DNA of 64,000 bases from Allohahella sp002354735 (GCF_047946665.1 NZ_CP172312.1:2666001-2730000); one strand, 5' to 3'. Shown: positions 18,363 through 28,428, counted from the first letter of the stretch. The notes: a model not told the origin generated them from the letters alone. Program-made: numbers and translations.

Positions 18363-18450
18363 GTGCCGCTGTTAAACCCCTGAAACGAGCAATCTTTGCG
18401 GACTTTGCTATGCTAAGAAATCGTAGTGATTCGAGATAAGGGCTGAATGC

Positions 18451-20253
18451 ATGTCTGGGCAACACAATCCGCTGACACTCAAGGTTCCTAACCAGCGCCT
18501 GACCACGCTGTCCTATGCCGAACCTGCTGTCAAAGCAGTGGAGTCGTGGGCTAATGAGCTTCCGAAGGCCAACATCGGCGAGATGTCGAAGCAGCTTTAT
18601 CATGCTCTGCTCGAGCTCAATGAACTCATCTGCTCACCTCAGAGCAGGTTTCAGCTCATCGAAGTGCTCCGGCCCTCCGTCTATTACATCTGCCGTGAGT
18701 TGGGCAAGCACTTCCTGAATCAGGCTGTTGTATTACCTGAGAAGCAGCGCAAGATAGCCAATCTGGCTCAGTCGCTTCAGCTTAACCTGGCCAATGCCTA
18801 CAAGCTTGTGCTGGTCGACCTTCACAATGCAGGCCAGGCTGAAAAGAACAAGAAGCTGACGGCGCCCGCTATTCACCGCGCGATCAGCGACCTGTCCAGT
18901 TGTGTGCTCAGAGCCAATCAACTGTACTGCCAGACACCGCCCGATACCTGGCTTGAGCTGCACCAGCTTTATCGTTTCGCCCGGGATAACCGTCTGCTCA
19001 AGATCAAGACAGTCGACGGTTACAGTGGAACCCAGAATGAAACTACCGTAGAGCAGGCCTACAAGCGGGTACTGCTGCTCGGCTGCTGCAAACCAAACCA
19101 GCTTCGCCAGAAGGATATCGAAACTGCCTATACGGCTTTCGAACATTGGACCGACTATGTCAGTCTGGAGATTGAGTCTGGCGCCACGGCCCTCTTCGTG
19201 ATCTCACCGAAAAAAGATCTCGCACCGGCTTATCGCAGCCTGCAAACGATACCGCCTTCCACCGAAAACTACGGCTTCGACACCAGCAAGCTGGCCGGGC
19301 TACTGACTGAAGAACTGGCACGAGGCCACCAGGAGGCCGCCGCCGGCAGCCGCCAGAGCCAGCACCCACGGCTTCATGGCGTCGAAACGCTCAGCGAGCC
19401 CCTGTTGTTGGCCATATCCCAGGCAATTGGCGTGCTCGCCAAGCGCAGCTTCAAACGAACCAGCAGTCAGGGCCGTATCCTTATCAGCGTGGGCATGACT
19501 GCAACACATTATTTTGTCGCCAATGGCACGGACTTCAACACGTTCCTGAGTGGAGACCGTAAAAACACGGACGCCAGCTACTTCGCGGATCATCATCGGC
19601 GCGACGTCTGGGCGCAGCCAGGCAGCGGCAACAGTCAGGCTGGCTCAAGTGGTGCAGACCTATCGCCCATCCGCTATACAGGTGCCAGTGTCGCATCGGC
19701 GTCCAAGGATGCGAAAGCCGGGTATCAGCAACACATCGTGCCGCTGGTCAACACCAGCCCCGGCGGGTACTGTATCCAGTGGATTGGTGATATACCGAGC
19801 AACGTGCAGGCAGGCGAGCTGCTTGGCGTGAGAGAGGATGAAAGCCATCCGTGGAGCATTGGCGTTATTCGCTGGATCAGGCAGATCCGCCAGCACGGAA
19901 CCCAGTTCGGTGTGGAACTCCTCGCCCCTGGGGCAAAACCCTGCGGCGTACAGCTCCTTCAAAAAGTGGGTGAAAACAGCGAGTTCCTCAGAGGTCTGCT
20001 ACTACCGGAGTTGCCTGCAATCTCGCAGCCTGCGAGTCTCGTAGTACCTAGACTACCTTTCCAGGTTGGGCACAAGGTATCGATAAACCGTCAGGGCCGG
20101 AACACCAAGTTGCAGCTGCTCAAACGAATCAGCGCAACCGGCTCTTTCACCCAATTTGAAATCGAAGCCCAGTTCGCGGAGGCCGGCAAGCCTGCGCCGC
20201 GGAAAACTACTTCATCGGAAGATGATTTTGATTCACTCTGGCCATCACTCTAA
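18451..20253 (+). CDS. Large PilZ-like protein upstream of fimX
   Basis: 600 aa, no signal peptide or membrane helix. A long helical N-terminal region (residues ~1-430) is followed by a PilZ-like beta barrel from about 435, seen as VPLVNTSPGGYCIQW (the N-x-S-x-x-G half of the c-di-GMP motif) and VGVIRWIRQ-like strands. The arginine half of the motif is not clear. It is separated by two bases from the FimX-like gene and matches the position of the uncharacterised protein next to fimX in P. aeruginosa. I infer that it works with FimX in c-di-GMP signalling; function is not established. Confidence 0.75.
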   Translation: MSGQHNPLTLKVPNQRLTTLSYAEPAVKAVESWANELPKANIGEMSKQLYHALLELNELICSPQSRFQLIEVLRPSVYYICRELGKHFLNQAVVLPEKQRKIANLAQSLQLNLANAYKLVLVDLHNAGQAEKNKKLTAPAIHRAISDLSSCVLRANQLYCQTPPDTWLELHQLYRFARDNRLLKIKTVDGYSGTQNETTVEQAYKRVLLLGCCKPNQLRQKDIETAYTAFEHWTDYVSLEIESGATALFVISPKKDLAPAYRSLQTIPPSTENYGFDTSKLAGLLTEELARGHQEAAAGSRQSQHPRLHGVETLSEPLLLAISQAIGVLAKRSFKRTSSQGRILISVGMTATHYFVANGTDFNTFLSGDRKNTDASYFADHHRRDVWAQPGSGNSQAGSSGADLSPIRYTGASVASASKDAKAGYQQHIVPLVNTSPGGYCIQWIGDIPSNVQAGELLGVREDESHPWSIGVIRWIRQIRQHGTQFGVELLAPGAKPCGVQLLQKVGENSEFLRGLLLPELPAISQPASLVVPRLPFQVGHKVSINRQGRNTKLQLLKRISATGSFTQFEIEAQFAEAGKPAPRKTTSSEDDFDSLWPSL

Positions 20254-20255
20254 GC

Positions 20256-22361
20256 ATGCAAGAAAAAAAACAGACCGTCCATTTACTGCTGTTGGACCCA
20301 TCGCTCAATGACGCTGAGCATACGATCAGCGTGCTGCGAAACGATGGGAAGGCCACTCGGGCCCATCGGATCACGAGCGAAGAGGATCTTCAGGAGAGCC
20401 TGAAGGCACAGAGCTGGGACCTGCTCGTCGCCAAGCGTGAAGACCAGGAGCTGACGTACATCGATTGCCTGGATGCGATCAAGGCCCACAGCCTGGACCT
20501 CCCCCTGATTGCCATACTGGATGACTTCGACGAGGCCGAACACGTTGCCGCGCTACAGAAAGGCGCAAGGCAGGTGGTTCTTGCCGCTCATGAAACTGTA
20601 CAGCTTTACGCTATTCGCAGAGAGTTGGAAGATCACGCGGATCGGCGTAAGCGCAAGAGTGTGGAGCTTCAGCTCAGGGATGCCGAGCGGCGCTGCAACT
20701 CGCTGCTCGAATCCTCTGTCGACCCGATTGCCTACATCATCGAAGGCATGCACGTCTTTGCCAACAAAGCCTACCTTGAACTGTTCGGCTACGACGACCT
20801 CGATGATCTCATCTGCATTCCGATACTTGATGCCATTGCGTCGTCCAGTACCAGTGCCTTCAAGACCTTCCTGAAGCAGGCCGAAGGCCCGGATGCCCTG
20901 GACACTCCGGTATCCGTCTGTATCGAACGGGCAGATGGTAGTGAGGAAATGGTGGCAGTCAGCAGCTCATTGGCCACCTTTGAGGGTGATGCCTGCCTGC
21001 AGCTGGTCATGCGTCCGCAGGTCGATGCCGAACTCGAAGCCAAACTGAAAAAGATCAGCCGGGAAGATCTCCTGACTGGCCTCTACAACAAGTCATACTG
21101 GATGGAGCAGCTTCATGTCTTCATCGAGCAGATCATGCAGCAGAAGGCGCATGGCTTCGTGATGTACATCCAGATACTCGATCTGGCCAGGCTGAAAGAA
21201 AGCCTGGGGATAACTGGTACCGATACGCTGCTGGCCAGTTTTGCCACCCTGTTACGCGAGCACAAAGGTGCCCACTCCACACTCGGCCGCTTTAGCGACG
21301 ACAGTTTCGTCTGGCTCGAAGCCGAAAACAGTCAGGATCATGTGCAGAGGCTTGCCTCTACCATTTCACAGGCAGCCGAAACGAGGCTCTTTGATATCAG
21401 CGGCAAGACGGCGCAGGTCAGGGTCGCTATCGGTCTGTTGCGGCTGAATGAGAACTCGGGCACGACAGAAACTGTGGTCAGCAAGGCCATCCGTGCCAGC
21501 GTATATGCAATAGAGCGACCGGAAGCCAGCCGTCAGGGCGGGCAAACAGCGCCAAATGTGTATATGTACAACGGTCTCGACTTCGAAGACAGCGACAAGA
21601 CCATCGATGACTATATGGCCATGCTGCAGGCAGCACTGGATGATAATCGGTTCAAGATGCTGTTTCAGCCGATCATCAGTCTGCAGGGTTCCACCGACGG
21701 CTACTACGAAGCCTTCCTGCGCATGATCGACAACGAGGGCAAGGAGATTTCACCCTCGGATTTTCTGCCAGTCGAAACCGAGCCCCGTCTCGCTACCAAG
21801 CTCGACCGCTGGGTCATCCTGCAGAACGTCAAGAGCCTCAGTTCGCACCGTTCGAAAGGCTACAGCAGCAGGCTGATCATCAACATCACCGGCCATACGA
21901 TAACTGATGACACGTTCATCGACTGGCTGCAGAAGGCGCTCACAGCAGCGAAGCTACCGGGGGAATCTCTGGTCTTCCAGGTCGCCGAGGCTGATGTCAC
22001 TGAGTATCTGCTGCAGGCCAAGGAGTTCAGCATACAGATTCACAAGCTCGGCTGCCAGTTGGCGCTGTCTCGATTCGGCTGTGCGCTAGACCCCTTCAAG
22101 ACGCTCGATCATGTCGAAGTCGATTACGTGAAGGTCGATGGCTCCTACACAGAAGACATCCAGAAGACTGCAGAAGCCAGAGAAGCTTTCTATGCGATGG
22201 TCGACAAGCTGAAGGATCAGTCGAAGATGGTCATCACGCCGCTGGTTGAGAATGCCACGGTGCTTTCTACGCTGTATCAGGCTGGTGTTCATTACATACA
22301 GGGCTACTACCTGCAGGCACCTACGACCGAGATGAACTATGACTTCGCTGAAGGCGGCTGA
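20256..22361 (+). CDS. fimX: FimX-like c-di-GMP effector (REC-like, PAS, GGDEF, EAL)
   Basis: 701 aa. Domains in order: REC-like (1-130) with Lys where the phospho-Asp should be (DLLVAKRED), PAS (~150-255), GGDEF (~270-430) with the motif reduced to SDDSF, and EAL (~450-700) with EAF in place of EAL and SRFGC in place of DDFGTG. Both enzymatic domains should therefore be inactive. In P. aeruginosa FimX, a similarly degenerate protein, the EAL domain binds c-di-GMP and controls type IV pilus assembly and twitching. Domain order, degeneracy and the serB/parC neighbourhood make this assignment strong. No pilus genes are in the window. Confidence 0.87.
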   Translation: MQEKKQTVHLLLLDPSLNDAEHTISVLRNDGKATRAHRITSEEDLQESLKAQSWDLLVAKREDQELTYIDCLDAIKAHSLDLPLIAILDDFDEAEHVAALQKGARQVVLAAHETVQLYAIRRELEDHADRRKRKSVELQLRDAERRCNSLLESSVDPIAYIIEGMHVFANKAYLELFGYDDLDDLICIPILDAIASSSTSAFKTFLKQAEGPDALDTPVSVCIERADGSEEMVAVSSSLATFEGDACLQLVMRPQVDAELEAKLKKISREDLLTGLYNKSYWMEQLHVFIEQIMQQKAHGFVMYIQILDLARLKESLGITGTDTLLASFATLLREHKGAHSTLGRFSDDSFVWLEAENSQDHVQRLASTISQAAETRLFDISGKTAQVRVAIGLLRLNENSGTTETVVSKAIRASVYAIERPEASRQGGQTAPNVYMYNGLDFEDSDKTIDDYMAMLQAALDDNRFKMLFQPIISLQGSTDGYYEAFLRMIDNEGKEISPSDFLPVETEPRLATKLDRWVILQNVKSLSSHRSKGYSSRLIINITGHTITDDTFIDWLQKALTAAKLPGESLVFQVAEADVTEYLLQAKEFSIQIHKLGCQLALSRFGCALDPFKTLDHVEVDYVKVDGSYTEDIQKTAEAREAFYAMVDKLKDQSKMVITPLVENATVLSTLYQAGVHYIQGYYLQAPTTEMNYDFAEGG

Positions 22362-22370
22362 GCCGCCTTC
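22350..22370. terminator. Hairpin holding the fimX stop codon in its loop
   Basis: GAAGGCGGC / GCCGCCTTC, perfect 9-bp stem; the 3-nt loop is the TGA stop of fimX. Lies between convergent fimX and serB. No T-run. Confidence 0.5.
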
Positions 22371-22381
22371 AAACCACAGAT

Positions 22382-23638
22382 CTAGATTTCATCCGCGCTG
22401 TCGCGGCCTTCCAGCAGACGAAGGTCGCTCTCCCTGAAGCCAAGCAGATACAGGATACTGTCGAGTCCGAGATAGGAAATTGACTGACTGGCGCTCTTTC
22501 GAACAACAGGCTTGGCACGAAACGCTACGCCAAGGCCAGCTGTGCTGAGCATTGGCAGGTCATTTGCCCCGTCGCCAACAGCAATCACCTGTTCAAGCTG
22601 AATACCTTCCCGCGCAGCTATTTCATGAAGCAAGGCCGCCTTGCGCGCACCATCCACGATTTCGCCACTGACTTCTCCCGTCACCAGCCCATCGCGGATA
22701 TCGAGCTCATTGGCAAAGACGTAATCGATGCCCAGCTGTGCCTGCAGACGCCTGGCAAAGAAATTGAAACCACCTGAAAGGATCGCCGTCTTGTAGCCGA
22801 GCTTGCGCAGGCTGCTGATCAGAAGCTCTGCGCCCTCGGTGAGCTTCAGGCGAAGCGCGACGGTTTCAAGGGTTTCGGACTTCAGGCCTTTTAGCAGACG
22901 CACCCGTCGTCGGAAGCTTTCGGCAAACTCGATCTCACCGCGCATTGCCAGTTCAGTGATCTCGATGACCTGATCACCGACACCCGCTTCCTTGGCCAGC
23001 TCGTCAATGACTTCGGCCTCGATCAGCGTCGAATCCATATCGAACACAACCAGCCGCCTGTTCCGCCTGAACAGATCATCTTTCTGAAACGCGATATCAA
23101 TATTGAGCTCATTGGCTATCTGCAGGAACTCGGTTTTGAGCTTCTCCGGATCATGAGGTTCCCCACGAACGGACAGCTCAATGCAGGCGTGATTCCGCTT
23201 GGAAGCATCGTAAAGGTCCAGCCTTGTCGAGAGCCGCTGTATCTGATCGATATTCAGCCCATTGGCTGCCGTAATCGCTGACGCCCGCGCGATATGCTCT
23301 GCCTTGATTTCTCTTGCGAGCAGCGTGACGATAAAACGCGTCTTGCCCTTGCCCTTCACCCACTCGTTGTAATCCGCTTCAGCCACTGGCGTGAAGCTGA
23401 TCTGCAGATCCCTGGCGTGCATTTCGAACAGCAGATCCTTGATCACCTGTGAGGCATCATTGCCCGACGGGCCAGCCTGCGGCAAGCGCACGAGCATCCC
23501 CCAGGTCAGATGATCGTGAATTACCGACTGGCCGACATCAAGCATAACGAGATCATAAGCGGCAAGAATAGAAGTGATGGCAGAGGTCAGGCCCGGCTTG
23601 TCATGGCCACTGACGTTGATCAGCAGAATATCACTCAT
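22382..23638 (-). CDS. serB: Phosphoserine phosphatase SerB
   Basis: 418 aa from ATG 23638, matching the long Pseudomonas-type SerB. Last step of serine biosynthesis, phosphoserine to serine. Two N-terminal ACT-like domains (LLINVSGHDKPGLTSAIT..., FIVTLLAREI...) precede the HAD phosphatase: motif I FDMDSTLIEAE, motif II AILSGGFNFF, motif III AVGDGANDLPML. The start codon overlaps the 3' end of parC by 8 bases, so serB probably relies on translational coupling with parC. ATG 23644 is an equal alternative. Confidence 0.95.
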   Translation of the reverse strand: MSDILLINVSGHDKPGLTSAITSILAAYDLVMLDVGQSVIHDHLTWGMLVRLPQAGPSGNDASQVIKDLLFEMHARDLQISFTPVAEADYNEWVKGKGKTRFIVTLLAREIKAEHIARASAITAANGLNIDQIQRLSTRLDLYDASKRNHACIELSVRGEPHDPEKLKTEFLQIANELNIDIAFQKDDLFRRNRRLVVFDMDSTLIEAEVIDELAKEAGVGDQVIEITELAMRGEIEFAESFRRRVRLLKGLKSETLETVALRLKLTEGAELLISSLRKLGYKTAILSGGFNFFARRLQAQLGIDYVFANELDIRDGLVTGEVSGEIVDGARKAALLHEIAAREGIQLEQVIAVGDGANDLPMLSTAGLGVAFRAKPVVRKSASQSISYLGLDSILYLLGFRESDLRLLEGRDSADEI

Positions 23639-25946
23639 TGGCATCGGCCTGTCCTGATGCTGCACCACTGGCTTTTTCACTCGCGGACGCTTGCGGGTTC
23701 AACAACTCGACCCGATCGATCTTCTGCAAGCCCCTTGGCAGGCGCGATCCTCGGCGGCCACGCTCACCAACATAGTGCTCGAGATCGCTCAAGCCCACCT
23801 TGAGGAAGCGCTTGCCGGCGTGAAGCTGCAGGAAAGCGCCCGGTCGAAGAACAGCCAGATGCGCCAGTGCCTCTTCACCGCTTTGCGCCCTGGCAGCAGG
23901 TATACCTATGATTTTGTTACCCTTACCTTTCGCGAGTTGAGGGAGATCATTGAGCGGGAAAGCCAACATACGACCATCGCTTGTGATCGCCACCAGCACC
24001 ATATCGTCGCTCGAGTATTTTGCAGGGATCAGAATCGGCGGCAGTAAATTCGCTCCGGCACTCAGACTCACCAGGGCCTTCCCGGTCTTGTTCTTGCTCA
24101 GGAGATCACTGGCCGTCGCTCTGAAACCGTAGCCATAGCTGGAAGCCAGCAATACGCTATCGTCCGGCTCCGGCAACATGGTATGGGTAATAAGCGCCCC
24201 GTCGGCGGGCGTGATTCGCCCCGTTAGTGGCTCCCCCTGCCCTCTTGCTGAAGGCAGACTATGCGCCGCCAGTGAGTACACGCGTCCACTGGTATCGAAG
24301 AACAGCGCCTGATTGCTGCTACGCCCCTTTGCGGCGTGCAGGAAGGCATCCCCGGCCTTATAGCTGAGCGCTTCAGGGTCCAGATCGTGGCCCTTGCCTG
24401 CCCTCACCCAGCCTTTCTCGGAAAGTACAACCGTCACCGGCTCGCTGCTGATAAGATCGGTCTCTCGATAGGCCTTGGCTTCGCTGCGCTCTACCAGCGG
24501 GCTCCGGCGGTCATCACCGAAGGTCTCCATATCCGCCGTCAGTTCCTTCCCTACCAGACGCTTCAGCTTGAGCTCGGAGCCCAGCAGGGCTTCGAGTGTC
24601 TGTCTTTCTTTCTCTAGCGCTTCCTGTTCGGCCTTGATCTTCATTTCCTCGAGACGCGCCAACTGCCGCAGCTTCGTATCGAGAACATAATCGGCCTGGA
24701 TCTCGGTGAGTCCAAAGCTGTCCATAAGCGACTGCCTTGGTTCATCCTCCTCACGCACAATGCGGATAACTTCATCGAGATTGAGGAAGGCCACCAGCAA
24801 GCCTTCCAGAATGTGCAGGCGATCCAGCACTTTTTTCAGGCGGAATTCGAGCCGCTTGCGCACGGTGCCAATTCTGAACTGGAGCCACTCTCGGAGTAGC
24901 AAGGGTAACGGTTTGACCGTAGGCTTACCGTTCAGGCCAATGACATTGATATTGACGCGATAGCTCTTTTCCAGATCGGTGGTCGCGAACAAGTGACCCA
25001 TGAGGGCTTCGATGTCTGTTCTGTTCGACCGAGGTATAAGCACAAGACGACAGGGATCTTCGTGATCCGATTCGTCACGAATATCGGCCAGCATCGGAAG
25101 CTTCTTTGCCGTCATCTGCGCCGCGATCTGCTCGATGAGCCGCGCACCGGACACCTGATATGGCAGCTCGGTGATGATGATGTTGCCGTGCTCCGTGTTG
25201 TAGCGCGCCCGGGCCTTCACTGAACCCCGTCCAGTGGCATACATCTGGCGCAGCTCCTCTCGGCTGCTCACGATCTCGCCGCCCGTGGGGAAATCAGGCC
25301 CCTGGATATGCTCGAGCAGATCATCCAGCTCAGCCTTCGGATTGCTGAGCAGATGCAGACAGGCACTGGTGACCTCACGCAGATTGTGCGGGGGAATGTC
25401 TGTAGCCATGCCCACCGCTATACCCGTCGTGCCATTAAGCAACAGATTCGGCAAGCGGGCTGGCAGCAGAGCCGGCTCTTTCAGGGAACCGTCGAAGTTT
25501 GGCACCCAGTCCACCGTGCCCTGAGCCACTTCGCTCAGCAGCGTTTCAGCATACTTTGCCAGCTTCGACTCTGTATATCGCATGGCGGCGAAGGACTTTG
25601 GATCGTCCTGTGAGCCCCAGTTGCCCTGCCCATTCACGATGGGATAGCGATAGGAGAACGGCTGCGCCATCAGCACCATGGCTTCGTAGCAGGCGCTATC
25701 ACCGTGCGGATGATACTTACCCAGCACATCACCCACAGTTCGCGCCGACTTCTTGTGCTTCGAGGCGGCAGTGAGTCCCAACTCGGACATCGCATAGATG
25801 ATTCGACGCTGAACCGGCTTTAGGCCGTCGCCGATGTGCGGTAGCGCCCTGTCGAGAATGACGTACATCGAATAATCGAGATAAGCTTTTTCGGTGAAGG
25901 TTCTAAGCGGCAACTTTTCGATCGAATCGTCGACTGGCAGGTTCAT
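23631..25946 (-). CDS. parC: DNA topoisomerase IV subunit A
   Basis: 771 aa. Breakage-reunion subunit that decatenates daughter chromosomes. The quinolone-resistance region reads YHPHGDSACYEAM with Ser84 and Glu88 (equivalent to E. coli Ser80/Glu84), the sensitive-type residues. The catalytic Tyr is Tyr124 in AAMRYTES. The C-terminal half holds the beta-propeller DNA-wrapping domain and ends in a short Ala-rich tail. parE is not in the window. First gene of a parC-serB unit. Confidence 0.97.
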   Translation of the reverse strand: MNLPVDDSIEKLPLRTFTEKAYLDYSMYVILDRALPHIGDGLKPVQRRIIYAMSELGLTAASKHKKSARTVGDVLGKYHPHGDSACYEAMVLMAQPFSYRYPIVNGQGNWGSQDDPKSFAAMRYTESKLAKYAETLLSEVAQGTVDWVPNFDGSLKEPALLPARLPNLLLNGTTGIAVGMATDIPPHNLREVTSACLHLLSNPKAELDDLLEHIQGPDFPTGGEIVSSREELRQMYATGRGSVKARARYNTEHGNIIITELPYQVSGARLIEQIAAQMTAKKLPMLADIRDESDHEDPCRLVLIPRSNRTDIEALMGHLFATTDLEKSYRVNINVIGLNGKPTVKPLPLLLREWLQFRIGTVRKRLEFRLKKVLDRLHILEGLLVAFLNLDEVIRIVREEDEPRQSLMDSFGLTEIQADYVLDTKLRQLARLEEMKIKAEQEALEKERQTLEALLGSELKLKRLVGKELTADMETFGDDRRSPLVERSEAKAYRETDLISSEPVTVVLSEKGWVRAGKGHDLDPEALSYKAGDAFLHAAKGRSSNQALFFDTSGRVYSLAAHSLPSARGQGEPLTGRITPADGALITHTMLPEPDDSVLLASSYGYGFRATASDLLSKNKTGKALVSLSAGANLLPPILIPAKYSSDDMVLVAITSDGRMLAFPLNDLPQLAKGKGNKIIGIPAARAQSGEEALAHLAVLRPGAFLQLHAGKRFLKVGLSDLEHYVGERGRRGSRLPRGLQKIDRVELLNPQASASEKASGAASGQADANE

Positions 25947-26187
25947 AGGCAGGTGGATGGCCCTCTGGCTCTGGTGGCTGTGATAATTCTCGGTGTTTCT
26001 CTACCGGATCTCTAACTGGATCCGAGCGGCTGTAGCGCGTTGAGGTCGGCACAGCAGCACGCTAGCTTACGGTATTCAGTTCGTCTCGCCTAGGCGCCAT
26101 GGAGCAGGCAGCAGAGAAAGCGTAAAAACTGCGGCCTGTGGCTTCTACGCATTTTAGCGAGGGCCGCGCTTCATTATTGTAGCACTC

Positions 26188-26376
26188 ATGATTACAGCCT
26201 ATTCCGACCTTTTTCGAATCGTGTTAAGCGCCAGCGTTCTGATGCTCGCCATTGAGTATCTGTGGACGGGGCATATGCTCACGGCCTGGGTTTACGTCGC
26301 CATCAGCGCTGGCTTCGGACTCTTCTTGCTGTTTCAACGGCGACCGTTCGTTGAGGATGATCCAGACGGCGACTGA
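26188..26376 (+). CDS. Small two-helix membrane protein
   Basis: 62 aa with two predicted membrane helices (about 8-25 and 31-48) and an acidic tail (VEDDPDGD). I do not recognise the family. Support for a real gene: sensible hydrophobic pattern, a free-standing position in a 480-bp gap between the parC and pldA genes, and a hairpin covering its stop codon. The ribosome site is weak. Confidence 0.5.
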   Translation: MITAYSDLFRIVLSASVLMLAIEYLWTGHMLTAWVYVAISAGFGLFLLFQRRPFVEDDPDGD

Positions 26377-26393
26377 TACCTGGATCAGCCGCC
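26368..26393. terminator. Hairpin at the end of the 62-aa gene
   Basis: GGCGACTGAT / ATCAGCCGCC, 10-bp arms with one mismatch and a 6-nt loop, containing the TGA of the small membrane protein. It lies between that gene and the convergent pldA. A short TTT follows on the plus strand. Confidence 0.4.
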
Positions 26394-26429
26394 GCTTTCT
26401 AACTACCCGCTACCCTTCCAGTCCGCCGC

Positions 26430-27548
26430 TCAATACAGATCTGTCAACAGCACGCCGAGACCGACCCGCTGATTGCGGTGATTATAGTCGATGAGCGTTT
26501 CACCATAGCCGTTGTAGTACTGAAGATAACCTTTTAGCCGTCCAGGAAAGGGAAAGGTGTACGACACTTCTACCGAGGTCTTGTTCTCTTCTCCCCGCAT
26601 GTTGTTCATCAGCCGGATATCGAAGATCTGCTCGCCCTGTTTGTAGGCCAGGAGAAACTCGGCATACCCGAGAAACTGGTGTATGTCAGCGTTATCGTCT
26701 TCCTCATCGTCTTCTGGAATTCGCCACCAGGGACGGACGCCTACCGTGAAGTTTTCCTTGTTGAAGAAAAAGGAAGCGATCACCCTGTTCCAGCTTCTCG
26801 ATTGCGGCTTTGAGCTGCCGTTCGAGTGATGATTGATACCCAGTGTCACAAACTCCGAACTGTAGCCAAAGAGATTCATGGACGTTCGATACCGCAAATA
26901 GAGTTCCGGCTCATGGTCGATGGCTCTGAAAGGCTTTGACTGCGGATCGTTATAGATCTGCCAGAAGCCGACCTGGGTATAGCCGGCCCAAGCGGTCATG
27001 CCTTCTGGGAAGATGTTGCGAAGTAACTGAAACTTGAAGCTGAACTGATATTTGGCCTCGCTCCGCTGATACTCCTCGACCAGCCGGACTTCCTCCCGTG
27101 ACGGGCTCGAAACCAGCTCATTGGGCTTGTCGTTATAGGTGTACGGCAGAATATAGTTGCGGCGGTGGGGAATCATCAGAAAGCTGTTATCCGCCAGCAG
27201 CTCTTCAGACGCCAGACGTTCGTCAACCGCATTTCTGGGACGCTTTACCTCGTCCAGTACCGGCGTCTTGAAGGTTTCTGCGAGGCGGTCATAGCATGCC
27301 AGACGCAGCTCATTGCCCTTCAGCTCGGCACAGTCTTCAAGCTCGCCCTCTGCCTGGTGGGCAGCGGAAGCTTCAACGGTAAGCTGATTCAGGTCAGACT
27401 GCCTGACCTCCTCAAGGTCCTCACCACTGCCATCAGATGCCTCATCTTCGGCATGGACAGGGGTCCAGACCAGCGCAAAACTCAACAGGCTGAATGCGGT
27501 TATCCCGCCCAGACCTGAGAAAAGCTTATCGGTGCCCTGCTTGATCAT
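26430..27548 (-). CDS. pldA: Outer-membrane phospholipase A
   Basis: 372 aa with a signal peptide. Outer-membrane beta barrel that hydrolyses mislocalised surface phospholipids after calcium-dependent dimerisation. The catalytic His and Ser are in GINHHSNGSS and the Asn in SRSWNR, matching E. coli OMPLA His142/Ser144/Asn156. The C-terminus ends in a barrel-type aromatic (VLLTDLY). Residues ~30-130 form an acidic N-terminal extension longer than in E. coli. Function is in lipid asymmetry, the same task as Mla-type systems. Confidence 0.93.
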   Translation of the reverse strand: MIKQGTDKLFSGLGGITAFSLLSFALVWTPVHAEDEASDGSGEDLEEVRQSDLNQLTVEASAAHQAEGELEDCAELKGNELRLACYDRLAETFKTPVLDEVKRPRNAVDERLASEELLADNSFLMIPHRRNYILPYTYNDKPNELVSSPSREEVRLVEEYQRSEAKYQFSFKFQLLRNIFPEGMTAWAGYTQVGFWQIYNDPQSKPFRAIDHEPELYLRYRTSMNLFGYSSEFVTLGINHHSNGSSKPQSRSWNRVIASFFFNKENFTVGVRPWWRIPEDDEEDDNADIHQFLGYAEFLLAYKQGEQIFDIRLMNNMRGEENKTSVEVSYTFPFPGRLKGYLQYYNGYGETLIDYNHRNQRVGLGVLLTDLY

Positions 27549-27597
27549 CGTTCGCTACCGGTCGTCATGTGAAGTCGTCACTTTAATTGAAAAATCG

Positions 27598-28428
27598 TCA
27601 GCCGAATACGGTGACAGTCTGTTGGCTGAATGCCAGCAATTCATCCCGCTCATTCCAGACACGAGCATGGGTAAAACCGTAACCTTCGGCTGCCTGGGCT
27701 ATCTTCGCTTCGTAGCGAAACCAGTCTGTCGCCCTGGATTGGCCGCATGGCTGCACGAACTGTACGTTCCAGGCCAGGGTACTCGCTGGTACGACCTTGC
27801 GCAGCAAGGGCAGCGTAGCTGGAGGCCAGGCGTCGATGAGGCCAAGCAGCAGCATCGGCGTAAGCGCGGCGTCCGCTTTCACAGCGGATTCACGAAAACG
27901 CATATAGCCGTTCATGACGCCGTCGCCCCTGCCTGTAAAGGGTAGCTTGTTATCAGTGAAGGCATAGTCGAAATACTCGGCGAAATTCGGCGTTACGCCC
28001 GCGACATGAGGCAAAGGCGCACCGTCTTCGACCAGACCGACATCTGCCACACCGGCAGGATCGACGCAGATGTCCGAATCACGACTATCGCCAAAAGCAG
28101 CAGTGGCATCGAGCTTGATACCGTCCGGTTGCATGATCCGACAGCCAAGTACCGTCACCGACTTTCCTGATCGAAGCGCTACAGGAGCCAGTGATAGCGG
28201 CGCATCGTCAACCGGACCGACGAAATTGCAGTTGAAATTTCGCAGTACCCGCCCGCCTGCATGGGCCTGCATTGCCTGTAGCGCTATGGCGGCGGTGAGG
28301 CCCCCGAAAGTTGAACGACCCTGCATCCAGCTTTCATCGACACTAAGCACTTCAGTGGCCGAGGCTGCGGCGCCAACTTCATGAAGCGCCGCGCGCGAGG
28401 CGGCAGCGAGATAATCTGTGAAAAGCAT
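27598..28428 (-). CDS. Acyl-CoA thioesterase (double hotdog)
   Basis: 276 aa, the size of tandem-hotdog acyl-CoA thioesterases (TesB/4HBT_3-like). MQGRSTFGGLTAAIALQAM near residue 35 is the typical substrate-tunnel helix, and a second hotdog starts near residue 150 (FTGRGDGVMNGYMRF). The substrate is not evident. Single gene, divergent from the secretin-like protein and following the same strand as pldA with a 49-base gap. Confidence 0.85.
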   Translation of the reverse strand: MLFTDYLAAASRAALHEVGAAASATEVLSVDESWMQGRSTFGGLTAAIALQAMQAHAGGRVLRNFNCNFVGPVDDAPLSLAPVALRSGKSVTVLGCRIMQPDGIKLDATAAFGDSRDSDICVDPAGVADVGLVEDGAPLPHVAGVTPNFAEYFDYAFTDNKLPFTGRGDGVMNGYMRFRESAVKADAALTPMLLLGLIDAWPPATLPLLRKVVPASTLAWNVQFVQPCGQSRATDWFRYEAKIAQAAEGYGFTHARVWNERDELLAFSQQTVTVFG

